Positions 1 to 8,030 of a stretch of DNA of 64,000 bases are shown piece after piece; position 1 is the first letter of the stretch; each line of letters opens with the position of its first letter. The notes below the pieces were generated by a model. That model made no database searches and had not been told where the DNA came from. It saw nothing but the letters and a program-made list of their open reading frames with translations. The stretch is from NCBI GenBank assembly GCA_016875405.1, contig VGRJ01000001.1, positions 124,001-188,000 of the forward strand, in the 5' to 3' direction. The DNA comes from Deltaproteobacteria bacterium (GTDB taxonomy: Bacteria; Myxococcota_A; Polyangia; Polyangiales; Polyangiaceae). The position numbers and the translations under genes were made by a program.

Positions 1-2
1 GC

Positions 3-89
3 TGCATGTATGCGACCACGGCGCACGGTAAGGGCTACCACGACTATTCGACCGGCTTCAGGTGCTGCAAGGATGCGACGACGGAGTGA
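3..89 (+). CDS. C-terminal end of a formylglycine-generating-enzyme-type (SUMF1/FGE-sulfatase) protein, partial
   Basis: A short reading frame enters from the left edge and ends with TGA at 87-89. Its last residues include YHDYSTGFRCCKDA. The GFRCC tail is the typical C-terminus of FGE-sulfatase (SUMF1-like) domains, and the same GFRCC occurs at the end of that domain in the lipoprotein at 6429-7649. Only 28 codons are visible, so function beyond the fold cannot be judged. Many such domains in this group are lipoproteins without proven enzyme activity. The end overlaps the start of the next gene (ATG at 73) by 17 nt, which suggests the two are co-transcribed. Confidence 0.7.
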   Translation, partial: CMYATTAHGKGYHDYSTGFRCCKDATTE

Positions 90-1473
90 GCTCGCGCTCG
101 CGCTCGTGACCCTCGGGCTCGCGAGTGGCTGCAAGAAAAGGGACGAGCGCCCGGAGGAGGTGCCCGTTCCGCCGCGCAACGCCGCAACGCTCGACGTCGT
201 CAATACGGAGCTCGGGACGGGGCTCGCCCTTCGACTCGGCCTCGCGCCGACGAGCGTTCGTTGGGAGCGCGTGGTGGTGCTCGACGACGAGCGCGCCGTG
301 CTGCTGGGACGCGACAACGACGTCGCGTACGCGCTGCGGACGAACGACCGCGGACGAACCTGGTCGAGCGTGTCCGCGACCGTCAAATCGTGGGCGAGCT
401 GGGGCCTCGCGTCCTCGGGCGCGCTCGCGCTGGTGTCAGGGGCGCCGGAGCGTCCTAAGACCGCAGGGCCAGCCGTGCCGAAAGCGACACCGGTGACCGA
501 GGTGACGTGGTGGTACGCCGCGCCGGGAGACAAGTCGCTCGACGGGCCGCGCGCGCTGCTGCCGGGCGAAGGGCCGCTCGCCGGCGTCACGCTTCCGAAC
601 GCGGCCGGGAGCCCGGCGTTCGTGGAGGAGGGCGTGTCGCTGTTGGGCGGCCGCAGCGGCAAGAACGCGGTCCTCGTAAACGCGAAATCGTTAGGCTCGG
701 CGGCTGCTCCGCCCAACGAGCTGGACATGCAAGCGTTCGTGCCGTTCCCGTTCGGCAGGCCGCCGAAGCTGCTCTCGGTGGGCAAGGCGGGGGTCGAGCT
801 GCGCAGCTGGCCCGCCCCAGGAGAGCCGCTCGGCGTGGCAAGCGCGATCCCGGGGTTACGTCCGGACGCGACGACGCTCGCCCAGCTCTCGGAGGGGCCG
901 AGCTGCGAAGCGGGAGCCTTCTCGTATCGTCGACTCGCCGGAGCCCAGCCGTGGGTCGTCGGGGTGTCGGGGGAGCGCGCCCTCGCGTTCAAGCTCCCCG
1001 CGTCGGAGGTCGCGCGGCTCAGCTGCGCGGCCGATGCCGTGGTCACCGAGACGACCGTCGTCGACCCGAGCGATCCGGAGCGCAAGCGTCGCGTGCCGCA
1101 GCTCGTACGATGCGGCCAGGATGGCAGATGCTCCGAGCCGAAGGCGCCGCCGTTCGCGGTCTGGAGCGAGAAGCACGAGCGCGAGATTTGGTCCGTGCCA
1201 ACCGCACGGGGGCTCGTCGCCGTGATGCGCGCGCGCACCGGCACGCGCTGGGGGCTCTACCTCGGACAATCCAACGACGGCGGCACTACCTTCGAGCTCC
1301 CGCGGACGATCGGGGAAGGTGCCGAGTCGCGAAGTGAGCTCGCCTTCGGTGCGCTGCTGCGCTTCCAGTCGCGCCTCGTGCTCCTGCTCTCGGCCGACGT
1401 CGGCTCGACGGGCCGACGCGGTTGGTACGCGCTCGCGTCGGAGGACGATGGAAACAACTGGGGCCCGCCCTGA
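73..1473 (+). CDS. Exported lipoprotein with Asp-box (BNR/sialidase-like) repeats
   Basis: Predicted 466-residue lipoprotein. The ATG at 73 gives a short basic N-terminus, a hydrophobic stretch and the lipobox LASGC, so I prefer it to the upstream in-frame ATG at 10. Asp-box motifs of the BNR type are visible as NDRGRTW near residue 95, SNDGGTTF near 400 and SEDDGNNW at the C-terminus, consistent with a beta-propeller-like exported protein. No sialidase active-site arginine triad could be assigned, so enzymatic function is not claimed. It overlaps the end of an FGE-type gene upstream and converges on a pseudokinase gene with 7 nt between the stops. A larger relative with the same motifs lies at the right edge of the window. 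Confidence 0.8.
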   Translation: MRRRSELALALVTLGLASGCKKRDERPEEVPVPPRNAATLDVVNTELGTGLALRLGLAPTSVRWERVVVLDDERAVLLGRDNDVAYALRTNDRGRTWSSVSATVKSWASWGLASSGALALVSGAPERPKTAGPAVPKATPVTEVTWWYAAPGDKSLDGPRALLPGEGPLAGVTLPNAAGSPAFVEEGVSLLGGRSGKNAVLVNAKSLGSAAAPPNELDMQAFVPFPFGRPPKLLSVGKAGVELRSWPAPGEPLGVASAIPGLRPDATTLAQLSEGPSCEAGAFSYRRLAGAQPWVVGVSGERALAFKLPASEVARLSCAADAVVTETTVVDPSDPERKRRVPQLVRCGQDGRCSEPKAPPFAVWSEKHEREIWSVPTARGLVAVMRARTGTRWGLYLGQSNDGGTTFELPRTIGEGAESRSELAFGALLRFQSRLVLLLSADVGSTGRRGWYALASEDDGNNWGPP

Positions 1474-1480
1474 CGGCGCG

Positions 1481-3070
1481 TCAGGGGCAGCGAGGCTTCA
1501 GGATGGTCCGAACGCACGGCTTCGCGACGGGCGCCGGGAGCGGCCCAGCCTTGAAGAGGCGCATCGTCTTCTCGAGGGGCTTCTCGACGTCGACGGTCTC
1601 TTTGAGCGGAATGTAACCACCGATCGCCCGGCGCGCTTCGATGGTGTGCTTGCCGGGGAGCACCTGAACCTTCGTCTTCTCTTCAATCTTCTCGACCTTC
1701 TCGTTGTCGATGAGGAGCTCGTCGCACGCAGGGACGCAGATCAGCGTGAGCTCGACCTTGTCGGTCGGGTCGTCCGCGGGCGCCTGGGCTGACGCGGCCG
1801 CGGGGGCAGTCGCCGCCTCGGAGGCCGATGGCCCCGGTGCGGGCTCCGGCAAGGCCACCGACGAGATCGGCGGCGGCACCGCGACGGGCTCGCCCTGCGG
1901 GGCCGGCGAGTCCGCGGAAGCTGGGCGGCGCACCAGCACCACCGCCGCGATGCCCCCGACGAGGAGCGCCGCGAGGATCCCCAAGACCACCGGCTTAACC
2001 GGGAACGAGGAGCGCCTCTCCTCGGGCGGGGTCGGCGGGAGTCCGGGGCTAATCCCGACGCCCGCTTCGGCGCTCGCCCTGGTCCGCAGCGCGGACGCCG
2101 CCGGACCCGCAGGCGAGACCATCGGGCCTGGCGCCGGCGGATAGCCGTCGACCTGCGGGAACGCGACGGTCGGAACGAGGGGCTCGTTGGCGCGGTAACC
2201 GCTTCGGTAGCCGCCGCCGAGCGCCGCCGCGAAAGCTCGCGCAAGCTCTGACACGGACCGCGGCCGCTCGGCCTGGTGCACCGAGAGCGCGCTCGCGAAG
2301 ACCGCGTCGAGCGACGGAGCGAGCGAAACCCCGAGCTGCGCGGCGCGCTGCGAAGCCAACGGGCGCTGGCCCATGAGCTCGACTTGCCAACCGGCGAGAT
2401 CGGGCGGCGTGCGCTGGCACGAGCCCCAGAATGACCCGCCGGTCAGCGCGTAGAACGCCAGCAACGCGGCCGAAAACACGTCGGCCGGAGCGCCGAGGGT
2501 CGCAGCGGGCTGGAGCTGCTCAGGTGCCCACCACGGGGCCGACTTCGCGTACGACTCGTGGGTCGGGCTCGTGCTTCGGACGACCGCGATGCCGAAGTCG
2601 CAGACGCGGACGTGGTCGCTCTGCGCGCCGACGAACACATTGGTGGGCTTCAGCGCGAGGTGATGGAGCTGGCGGGCGTGGCAGGCGTCGAGCGCGCGCC
2701 CAAGCCCCTCGAGGAAGCTCGCCACTTCGGCCGGCGCGAGCGGTCGCTGCCCGACGAGCGAGGCGAGCGAGGTCTGCCGGATGAGCTCGCTCACGACGTA
2801 CGGGGCGCTGGTCGCAGGGTCGTAGCCGGAGTCTGCGACCGGCACGACGAGCTCGAACGGGAGCTGGGCGACCTGCTGCTGCACCTGGGCGAGCTTGCCC
2901 ATCGCGTCCGCACGCTGGCCGAGCGCCGGATCGAAGAGCTTGAGGACCACCTCATGCCCGGAGGCGGCGACGGCGTGGTAGGTCGCGGCCTCGGCCGAAA
3001 AGGCGAGGAGGGCGCGGAGCGTGTATCGCCCTGCCACGGCCTGCCCGGGGGCGAGGTGCGGGGCGGTCAC
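1481..3070 (-). CDS. Ser/Thr protein kinase-like membrane protein lacking the catalytic Asp (pseudokinase) with PEGA-like tail
   Basis: A 529-residue protein with a Hanks-type kinase fold at about residues 15-285, a Pro/Ala linker, one membrane span near 360-380 and a PEGA-like extracytoplasmic tail at about 430-510. Lys44 (VVLKLF) and Asp158 of DFG are kept. The HRD motif reads HLA (residues 137-139, Ala for the catalytic Asp) before LKPTN; the glycine-rich loop (LLAFSAEAATY) has no glycines, and the helix C region lacks a clear Glu. I therefore infer no phosphotransfer, perhaps nucleotide or partner binding. The GTG start at 3070 overlaps the stop of the upstream lipoprotein gene as GTGA, implying translational coupling and a shared function at the envelope. 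Confidence 0.85.
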   Translation of the reverse strand: MTAPHLAPGQAVAGRYTLRALLAFSAEAATYHAVAASGHEVVLKLFDPALGQRADAMGKLAQVQQQVAQLPFELVVPVADSGYDPATSAPYVVSELIRQTSLASLVGQRPLAPAEVASFLEGLGRALDACHARQLHHLALKPTNVFVGAQSDHVRVCDFGIAVVRSTSPTHESYAKSAPWWAPEQLQPAATLGAPADVFSAALLAFYALTGGSFWGSCQRTPPDLAGWQVELMGQRPLASQRAAQLGVSLAPSLDAVFASALSVHQAERPRSVSELARAFAAALGGGYRSGYRANEPLVPTVAFPQVDGYPPAPGPMVSPAGPAASALRTRASAEAGVGISPGLPPTPPEERRSSFPVKPVVLGILAALLVGGIAAVVLVRRPASADSPAPQGEPVAVPPPISSVALPEPAPGPSASEAATAPAAASAQAPADDPTDKVELTLICVPACDELLIDNEKVEKIEEKTKVQVLPGKHTIEARRAIGGYIPLKETVDVEKPLEKTMRLFKAGPLPAPVAKPCVRTILKPRCP

Positions 3071-3750
3071 GGTTTGGCGCTCCCGCCCTTCGAGTCCGAC
3101 GGTTTTGACTCGCGCTTCTTGAAGGCGAGCGACTGGATCGCGGCGGAGACGGACTGGCTGTCGGCCTCGGCCGCTGCGCTGCCTGCCTTCGGCACGAACG
3201 CGATGACCACGAGCTCGCGCTCGTCGACGGTGCCGACGACGGCGACCACGTTTCCGGGGGCTGCGCCACGCTTCGCGCCCTCTTGCTCCCAGATCGAGAG
3301 CTTCACACCGGCGACGTCGAGCGTGTCCGGGATGTCGGGGCCGCGCAGATGAAGGTCGACGATGTTCTTGAAGGCGAGCTGCACGTTCCAGCTCTTCGCG
3401 AGCGCGTCGAGCGCATCGATCCGGGCCTTCTTCAGCTCCCAGCTCGCCTTGGGGGGCGCGAACGAGGTGATCGCGAGGACAGCTCCCGTGTCCTTCGACT
3501 GCTCGGCCACGGTCACGTCCGCGAGCTGGGCATAGCGCCACCCCTTCGGCGGCGTGATCGTCCAGTCGAGCCCAGGCAGGCGGGCCTTGGTGTCCGCTCG
3601 AGCGAGGCAGGCCTCGGCGAGCGCCTCGCACTTCGGTAGCGGGGGCGGCGGAGGCGGAGCGCCCTTCGGCACCTCGGGCGGCGGCGACTCGCTGCAGGCG
3701 ACGACGGCGGAGCAGAGGAGCGCCGCGACGAGAGGCAACGTCGGCTTCAT
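3067..3750 (-). CDS. Exported lipoprotein, upstream partner of the pseudokinase
   Basis: A 227-residue predicted lipoprotein with the signal peptide MKPTLPLVAALLCSAVVAC and a Pro-rich linker after the acylated Cys. The mature part is a single alpha/beta-looking domain with no family I recognise; it has no Cys-rich or repeat structure. The ATG at 3750 is chosen because it opens directly on the signal sequence. It is the first gene of a two-gene unit with the pseudokinase (4-nt overlap), so the lipoprotein may be a ligand or partner for the kinase-like protein's periplasmic tail; that is inference only. A TAGAAT hexamer lies 11 nt upstream of the start and no Shine-Dalgarno sequence is seen. 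Confidence 0.75.
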   Translation of the reverse strand: MKPTLPLVAALLCSAVVACSESPPPEVPKGAPPPPPPLPKCEALAEACLARADTKARLPGLDWTITPPKGWRYAQLADVTVAEQSKDTGAVLAITSFAPPKASWELKKARIDALDALAKSWNVQLAFKNIVDLHLRGPDIPDTLDVAGVKLSIWEQEGAKRGAAPGNVVAVVGTVDERELVVIAFVPKAGSAAAEADSQSVSAAIQSLAFKKRESKPSDSKGGSAKP

Positions 3751-3761
3751 GAGGGTCGAGG

Positions 3762-3767
3762 ATTCTA
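3762..3767 (-). promoter_or_regulatory. Candidate -10 element (TAGAAT) of a near-leaderless promoter
   Basis: TAGAAT reads on the minus strand 11 nt before the ATG at 3750. With a start point about 7 nt downstream of a -10, the transcript would begin only a few bases before the ATG. A weak -35 match (TTCGTC) sits 17 nt upstream. There is no Shine-Dalgarno sequence. Confidence 0.4.
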
Positions 3768-3845
3768 CACCGTTTTTCGGGCGCGACGAACGCGCAACTC
3801 GTCGCTCGAAGCCGCCGACGCTCTTCCCCCGGCTGCGGAAATCGG

Positions 3846-3851
3846 TAGAGT
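3846..3851 (+). promoter_or_regulatory. Candidate -10 element (TAGAGT) of a near-leaderless promoter
   Basis: TAGAGT lies 9 nt before the ATG at 3861 of a stand-alone lipoprotein gene that has no Shine-Dalgarno sequence. The pattern repeats before at least nine other genes of the window. No good -35 hexamer is visible. Confidence 0.4.
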
Positions 3852-3860
3852 CCGCGCCGC

Positions 3861-4436
3861 ATGGTCGCGCCTCGCGCCACGGTGGTCTTGCTGCTCTCTG
3901 CGCTCGCGGGCTGCGAGGACTCGGGGATGCGCGCCAGCCCGAGCCCGGGCACGAGCCGCTCGACGGCGATGCCAAGCGCGTCGACGCCGAGCCCGTTGGC
4001 GAGCGCCAAGGTGAGCGCCCTACCCACCGCGTCGGCTCGTCCGACCGAGGCGCTCGAAGGCATCTGGAGCGGAAGCTACGAGGCAAAGCGCGGGAAGGTC
4101 GACCTGCCCAAAGACTCGCCCTGGCCCGCGTGGCGGAAGGATGACGGAAAGCGCCTCGGCCAGGGGGTCGTCGAGCTGACGATCGAGGGGAGCGGCGATG
4201 TCCGCGGCGCGGTAAGCGGTGCGCTCGGGGCGCTCAGCATCCGAGGCCGCGTCGAAGGCGGCGTACTCCGCGCGGGGGTCGCCGCCGAGGACCCCACGGG
4301 CGAGGCTGCGATGGCGGGCCGCCTGACCGCCACCCTGAAAGACAACGCGATGAAAGGTGAGCTGCGGGCGTCGGACGAGCGTGGCGACACGGTGCGCGTC
4401 GCCGAGGTCGTGCTGCGACGTCGGGCCGCGCGCTGA
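3861..4436 (+). CDS. Small exported lipoprotein
   Basis: A 191-residue predicted lipoprotein: signal peptide MVAPRATVVLLLSALAGC with lipobox LAGC, then a Ser/Pro/Ala-rich linker to about residue 60 and a compact C-terminal domain starting EGIWSGSYEAKRG. The mature domain has alternating hydrophobic strands (VVELTIEGSGDVRGAVSGAL, LSIRGRVEGGVLRAGV), resembling small beta-barrel lipoproteins, but I cannot name the family. It is transcribed divergently from the lipoprotein/pseudokinase pair and stands alone. The start is fixed by the signal peptide. Confidence 0.75.
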   Translation: MVAPRATVVLLLSALAGCEDSGMRASPSPGTSRSTAMPSASTPSPLASAKVSALPTASARPTEALEGIWSGSYEAKRGKVDLPKDSPWPAWRKDDGKRLGQGVVELTIEGSGDVRGAVSGALGALSIRGRVEGGVLRAGVAAEDPTGEAAMAGRLTATLKDNAMKGELRASDERGDTVRVAEVVLRRRAAR

Positions 4437-4535
4437 TCGACGAGCGTCGACAGCGGAGACCGACGCGTCGGAAGTTGGGTCTGGCGAGTCGTCCCACATT
4501 GGGGTATACGGTGGGCGCATAGGGTCTGAAGGAAC

Positions 4536-4745
4536 ATGTCCGACGCGAACAACGCTCAGCGGAGCGACAAGCGGAAGCAAAGTCTCTACTTCCCAGAGAC
4601 CATGCTGACCGAGATCAAGGACGAGGCAGCCCGGCTCGACCGCTCGCTGTCTTGGGTCGTGCAGCGCGCCTGGAAGCTCGCGCGCGCGGACATCCGGAAG
4701 ATCCCGAGCGTGAACGACGTCGGCGAGGACGACGTCGACGAGTGA
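4536..4745 (+). CDS. Small ribbon-helix-helix-like protein (TIGR04563-like)
   Basis: A 69-residue protein with an N-terminal KRKQSLYFPETMLTEIKDEAARLDRSLSWVVQRAWKLA core. The pattern of one beta strand (KQSLYFP) followed by two helices is that of ribbon-helix-helix DNA-binding proteins, and the sequence resembles the short deltaproteobacterial family I remember as TIGR04563; that name is from memory and not verified. The tail is acidic (GEDDVDE). A GAAGGA motif 4 nt before the ATG can serve as ribosome-binding site. It stands alone, with no partner toxin gene, so an antitoxin role is not supported. A role as a small transcription regulator is plausible but unproven. Confidence 0.7.
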   Translation: MSDANNAQRSDKRKQSLYFPETMLTEIKDEAARLDRSLSWVVQRAWKLARADIRKIPSVNDVGEDDVDE

Positions 4746-4788
4746 TCCCGGCGCGTGAGCGCGCCGCTCTAGGCGAGGACGCCCGACC

Positions 4789-5667
4789 GTGACCGACTGG
4801 CGCGAGCGCTTCGTCGATGGCTGCGACGGCACTCGACTCTACGTCCGCGAGCACACGTCCGAGGCACGAGGGCTCACCGCCGTCCTCTCGGACGGGATCG
4901 CCTGCGACGGCTTCATCTGGCGCTACTTGATCGAGGACCTCGCGCCTCACGCGAACCTCGTCCACTGGAATTACCGCGGTCACGGGCGAAGCGCGGCCCC
5001 CGACGATTCGACGCGGGTGGGCATGGATGCGCTCGCAGGCGATCTCGTCGCGGTGCGCCGCCAGGCGACCGACGGACCGGTCGTCCTCTTCGGGCACTCG
5101 CTCGGCTGCCAGGTCGTCCTCGAGAGTTATCGGAGCGTTCCCGCCAACGTCGCGGGCATCGTGCTCCTCTGCGGAGCGCCAGGGCGCGTCACCCACTCGT
5201 TCAAGGGAAGCGCCGCCCTCGCGCGGACGCTGCCGAAGCTGATCGAGCGGGTCGAGCGCCACCCGGTGCTCGCGCGTGCGGTGTGGGCGAACCTCCCGCC
5301 GACGGCCGCGACGCGCTTCGCGCTCGCGACCGGCGAGGTCGATGCGGGCGTCGACCCCGAGGCGCTGCTGCCCTACATGGAGCACGTCACGAGCCTCGAT
5401 GTCGCGCTGTTCATGCGCATGCTCTCGGCCGTCGGCGACGTGTCCGCAGAGGACATGTTGCCGACGCTCGCGGTCCCAACGCTGATCGTCGCGGGCGAGC
5501 TCGACAGCTTCACGCCGCCGCACCTCGCGAGGCGAATGGCCGATGCGATCCCGAACGCCGAGCTCCTGCTCGTCGAAGGAGGCACGCACGTCGTCCCGAT
5601 CGAGCGCCGCGAGCTCGTGCGCGAACGCATCGTCGCCTTTCTGACCGAGCGCGTCGCACGTGGCTGA
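4789..5667 (+). CDS. Alpha/beta-fold hydrolase
   Basis: A 292-residue alpha/beta hydrolase. The nucleophile elbow is GHSLG with Ser104, the acid is Asp239 in GELDSFTP and the base is His267 in GGTHVVP; the NYRGHGRS motif before the elbow (about residues 61-68) is typical of the family. It has no signal peptide, so it is probably cytoplasmic. The substrate cannot be told from the sequence: esterase, lipase and C-C hydrolase relatives share this fold. The GTG at 4789 is preceded by AGGCGAGGAC, a usable ribosome-binding site. The 3' end overlaps the start of the histidine kinase gene by 8 nt, so the two are probably one transcription unit. Confidence 0.85.
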   Translation: MTDWRERFVDGCDGTRLYVREHTSEARGLTAVLSDGIACDGFIWRYLIEDLAPHANLVHWNYRGHGRSAAPDDSTRVGMDALAGDLVAVRRQATDGPVVLFGHSLGCQVVLESYRSVPANVAGIVLLCGAPGRVTHSFKGSAALARTLPKLIERVERHPVLARAVWANLPPTAATRFALATGEVDAGVDPEALLPYMEHVTSLDVALFMRMLSAVGDVSAEDMLPTLAVPTLIVAGELDSFTPPHLARRMADAIPNAELLLVEGGTHVVPIERRELVRERIVAFLTERVARG

Positions 5668-6418
5668 CGGGAACCCTCGGAGGACGACGAGGATGCGCGT
5701 GAACGACCACGGACCCGAGGAGCCTCGCGGACTCGCGGCCTTGATGCGGCTCTTCGCGCATGACCTCCGGAACCCGCTCTCAGCGCTCGTGACGAACCTC
5801 GGCTTTGCTCGCCGGCTCGTCGACAAGGGAGAGGGAGAGCCCGACCCGGAGCTCGACGAGGTGCTCGCGGACTCCGAAGGCGCGTGTGAGGTGCTGCGGC
5901 TCCTCGTGACGAACCTCGAAGCGCTCGCGCGACACGGAGACTTGGGAGGCGACGAGCTTGGCGCCGCTCCGATGCAGGTCCTCGAAGAGGTCGCCGCGTC
6001 GTGTCGTTCGCGGGCGCGGATGGCAGAGGTCGAGCTCGCGATGGAGGGCGCCGAGGCAGTAGGCCGCGTGCCCGTGAGCCGTCGTGCGCTTGCGCTCATC
6101 CTCGAGAACCTTGCGACGAACGCGCTCCAGCACGCCCCGCGCGGGAGCCGGGTGACGCTCGGCATGCGTCGGGCTCCCGAGCGGGTCGAGCTCGTCGTGA
6201 TCGATCGAGGCGGCGCCATCCCCGAGGCGCTGCGCGAGGGTGCGACCGGATTCCCGAGCGAAGGAAGCAGCGCGCGCGACGCCAAGCTGCGCCGCGGCCG
6301 CGGGGCAAGCCTCTTCGTGGCGAAGGTCGTCGCCGACGCGAACGGCCTCGGGCTCGCGATTGCGGGCGAAGGCGACAGGAGCGAGCTCGTGGTGTCGCTC
6401 CCCTGCCCGCGCGGATGA
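5660..6418 (+). CDS. Orphan sensor-less histidine kinase
   Basis: A 252-residue protein with HisKA and HATPase_c regions and nothing before them. The H-box is FAHDLRNPLSAL with phospho-acceptor His34; the N-box is ILENLATNALQHAP; the G1 region is VIDRGGAIPE and the G2 region GRGASLFVAK. No membrane span or sensor domain is seen, so it should be cytoplasmic and receive its signal from a partner protein. The GTG at 5660 lies inside the end of the hydrolase gene; an ATG at 5693 would remove 11 residues without touching the H-box. No response regulator is adjacent. It converges with the next gene, with 10 nt between the stops. Confidence 0.8.
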   Translation: MADGNPRRTTRMRVNDHGPEEPRGLAALMRLFAHDLRNPLSALVTNLGFARRLVDKGEGEPDPELDEVLADSEGACEVLRLLVTNLEALARHGDLGGDELGAAPMQVLEEVAASCRSRARMAEVELAMEGAEAVGRVPVSRRALALILENLATNALQHAPRGSRVTLGMRRAPERVELVVIDRGGAIPEALREGATGFPSEGSSARDAKLRRGRGASLFVAKVVADANGLGLAIAGEGDRSELVVSLPCPRG

Positions 6419-6428
6419 CGACGCCGCG

Positions 6429-7649
6429 TCAGCGCTGCGTGATCGTGACGCGGTGCTCGTCGCGATAGGTGACGTTGCCGCTCTCCCCTGGGCACTGCCA
6501 GCCGATCGACCACTCGAGCTTCTTGCGCACGTTTGGGTTGTAGGCGAGCGCAACGGGCCCGGGCTCATCGTCCATAAGCATCGCGGCGGCGACGCGGTAC
6601 CGATCGCCCGGCAGTCGGTGGAACGCGACGACGAACGAGCGGCTCCCCGCAGACTGGCCGGCGACGAGCAGGAGCTCCTCGCCGGGGACGGGATTCCAGA
6701 GGATGGGCGCCGTCGTCAGGGTCTCTGCAGGCGTGGGCGGCGTCGACTCGGGGCACCCCTTGCCACGCTGAAGAACAGCAGCGACGCCGGCCTCGTCGCG
6801 GAAGAACTTAAGCCCCTCGGCGAACGGCTTGAGCTTCGGGTTCGAGGCGAACAACGACGCGAGGCGGTCGGTCGAGAACTCGACCTTCTGAACCGTCGGA
6901 CCGAGCTCGGGGACCGGGATCGTCGCGGTCGGCGCAGCGCCGTAGCAGCAGCGAAACCCGAGGTCACCGGCGCTCGTCGCGCCGTCCACGGCGCTGCGAT
7001 GCGCGCAGCGGTGATCGACGTCGGCGGCGTCGGCAGCCGAACCTCGCACCGCCGCAGCGGCGACCGCGCGGTAGCCCTTCAGCGGCTCGACGTCGCTCGA
7101 CGTCCACTCGCGCATGGCTCCCCCCATCGCCAGCACGGAGAAGCCCGAAGCACACGTCTCGGGGTGCTTGGCGCACTCAGGGTCCCACGCCTTCCCGCCC
7201 GCGTATTCGCTGGCCTCGGGGCCCTTGCACGCGCGCTCCCACTCGAGCTCGTGACAGAGCCGTCCGCCCGCCTGGGCGCACGCCTCCTGCGCCTTCGCCC
7301 GCGGGATCCCGGTGACGGGCGGGCGCGACGGATCGTTCGGGTAAGGCAGCGCGTCGATGGCGAACTCGCCGAGGCTCACCTCGAGCTCGCGCGCTTCGAG
7401 CGTGGAGTCACGGCCGCGATCGCCCGGCGTGCTCCCCGCGACGAAGGCTCCCGCCGGGACCGTGATGCGCTCACCGGGACGACGCGCGCTGCCCTTCTTC
7501 TGATCCCCGCGCGGCGACACGGCAGGCTCGTCGGCCGCCTCGACGAGCGCAGCGCTCCCGGTCGCCGCGGCGATAGGCGAGCTCTTGTCGTCGGCTCGCT
7601 TGCAGCCGCCGATGGCGAGGAGGCACGCCGCAACACGACCGAGCTTCAC
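6429..7649 (-). CDS. Lipoprotein with an FGE-sulfatase (SUMF1-like) domain
   Basis: A 406-residue predicted lipoprotein (signal MKLGRVAACLLAIGGC if the GTG at 7649 is the start; a TTG at 7667 would add six residues). Residues about 60-245 match the formylglycine-generating-enzyme fold: a VPAGAF-type opening, GGRLCHELEWERACKG, an AVRG segment and the terminal GFRCC. The C-terminal 150 residues form a second domain that I do not recognise. In FGE proteins paired cysteines oxidise a sulfatase Cys; no sulfatase is nearby and the lipoprotein location argues for a structural or binding role instead. The partial gene at the left edge ends with the same GFRCC motif. Confidence 0.75.
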   Translation of the reverse strand: MKLGRVAACLLAIGGCKRADDKSSPIAAATGSAALVEAADEPAVSPRGDQKKGSARRPGERITVPAGAFVAGSTPGDRGRDSTLEARELEVSLGEFAIDALPYPNDPSRPPVTGIPRAKAQEACAQAGGRLCHELEWERACKGPEASEYAGGKAWDPECAKHPETCASGFSVLAMGGAMREWTSSDVEPLKGYRAVAAAAVRGSAADAADVDHRCAHRSAVDGATSAGDLGFRCCYGAAPTATIPVPELGPTVQKVEFSTDRLASLFASNPKLKPFAEGLKFFRDEAGVAAVLQRGKGCPESTPPTPAETLTTAPILWNPVPGEELLLVAGQSAGSRSFVVAFHRLPGDRYRVAAAMLMDDEPGPVALAYNPNVRKKLEWSIGWQCPGESGNVTYRDEHRVTITQR

Positions 7650-7726
7650 GCCGCACCCATACACCAACCCCGAGCAGCGACGCGAGGCGACGTGCGGTTC
7701 GCTTCGCCCTCCGACATGCGGAAGGC

Positions 7727-7732
7727 TAGACT
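7727..7732 (+). promoter_or_regulatory. Candidate -10 element (TAGACT) of a near-leaderless promoter
   Basis: TAGACT ends 9 nt before the GTG at 7742. It falls in the divergent gap between the FGE-type lipoprotein and a small gene. Its spacing is the same as at 3846 and supports the GTG at 7742 rather than the TTG at 7736 as the start. Confidence 0.4.
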
Positions 7733-7741
7733 CCGTTGCGC

Positions 7742-8014
7742 GTGGTCAACACCAGTGCACCCGACCTCATGGCGTCGCAGATGGCGCAGCTCATCCTCGG
7801 CAGCGATCTCGACGAGCTGCGCGAGGTCGTGAAGCGCTGGCTTGCCGAAGCACCGACCGGCAACGTGCGCCGTCAGTACGAGGTGTTTGGCGCCAAGCTC
7901 GTCGAGCTGAAGCAGGCCCTCGCCGAGCAGCCGATCCAGCCGACGCGCGAGGAGCTGGAGCTCGCGCTCACCATGATGCTGAAGCTCGCCGCGCAGGGCG
8001 AGCGACCGCGCTAG
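7742..8014 (+). CDS. Small conserved-looking protein of unknown function
   Basis: A helical protein of 90 residues with charged heptad-like stretches (GSDLDELREVVKRWLAEAPTG and PTREELELALTMMLKLAAQG). No signal peptide, Cys motif or known domain is visible. I take the GTG at 7742 as start because a -10-like TAGACT is 9 nt upstream; a TTG at 7736 is the alternative. It ends with TAG, 16 nt before the prepilin peptidase gene, and may be co-transcribed with it. It could be a cytoplasmic adaptor, but nothing in the sequence gives a function. Confidence 0.6.
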   Translation: MVNTSAPDLMASQMAQLILGSDLDELREVVKRWLAEAPTGNVRRQYEVFGAKLVELKQALAEQPIQPTREELELALTMMLKLAAQGERPR

Positions 8015-8030
8015 GCGGCAGGCTGCATCG

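Noticed and set aside
3068-4063. Long N-terminal extension of the pseudokinase
   Set aside because: The same bases encode the lipoprotein in another frame with a clear signal peptide; the extension is basic and without motifs. The GTG at 3070 overlapping the lipoprotein stop is the better start.
4536-4745. Antitoxin of a toxin-antitoxin pair
   Set aside because: The RHH-like gene stands alone; the next gene is a standard alpha/beta hydrolase, not a toxin.
4750-4765. Terminator hairpin before the alpha/beta hydrolase gene
   Set aside because: GGCGCG/CGCGCC is only 6 bp without a U-run, common by chance at this GC content.
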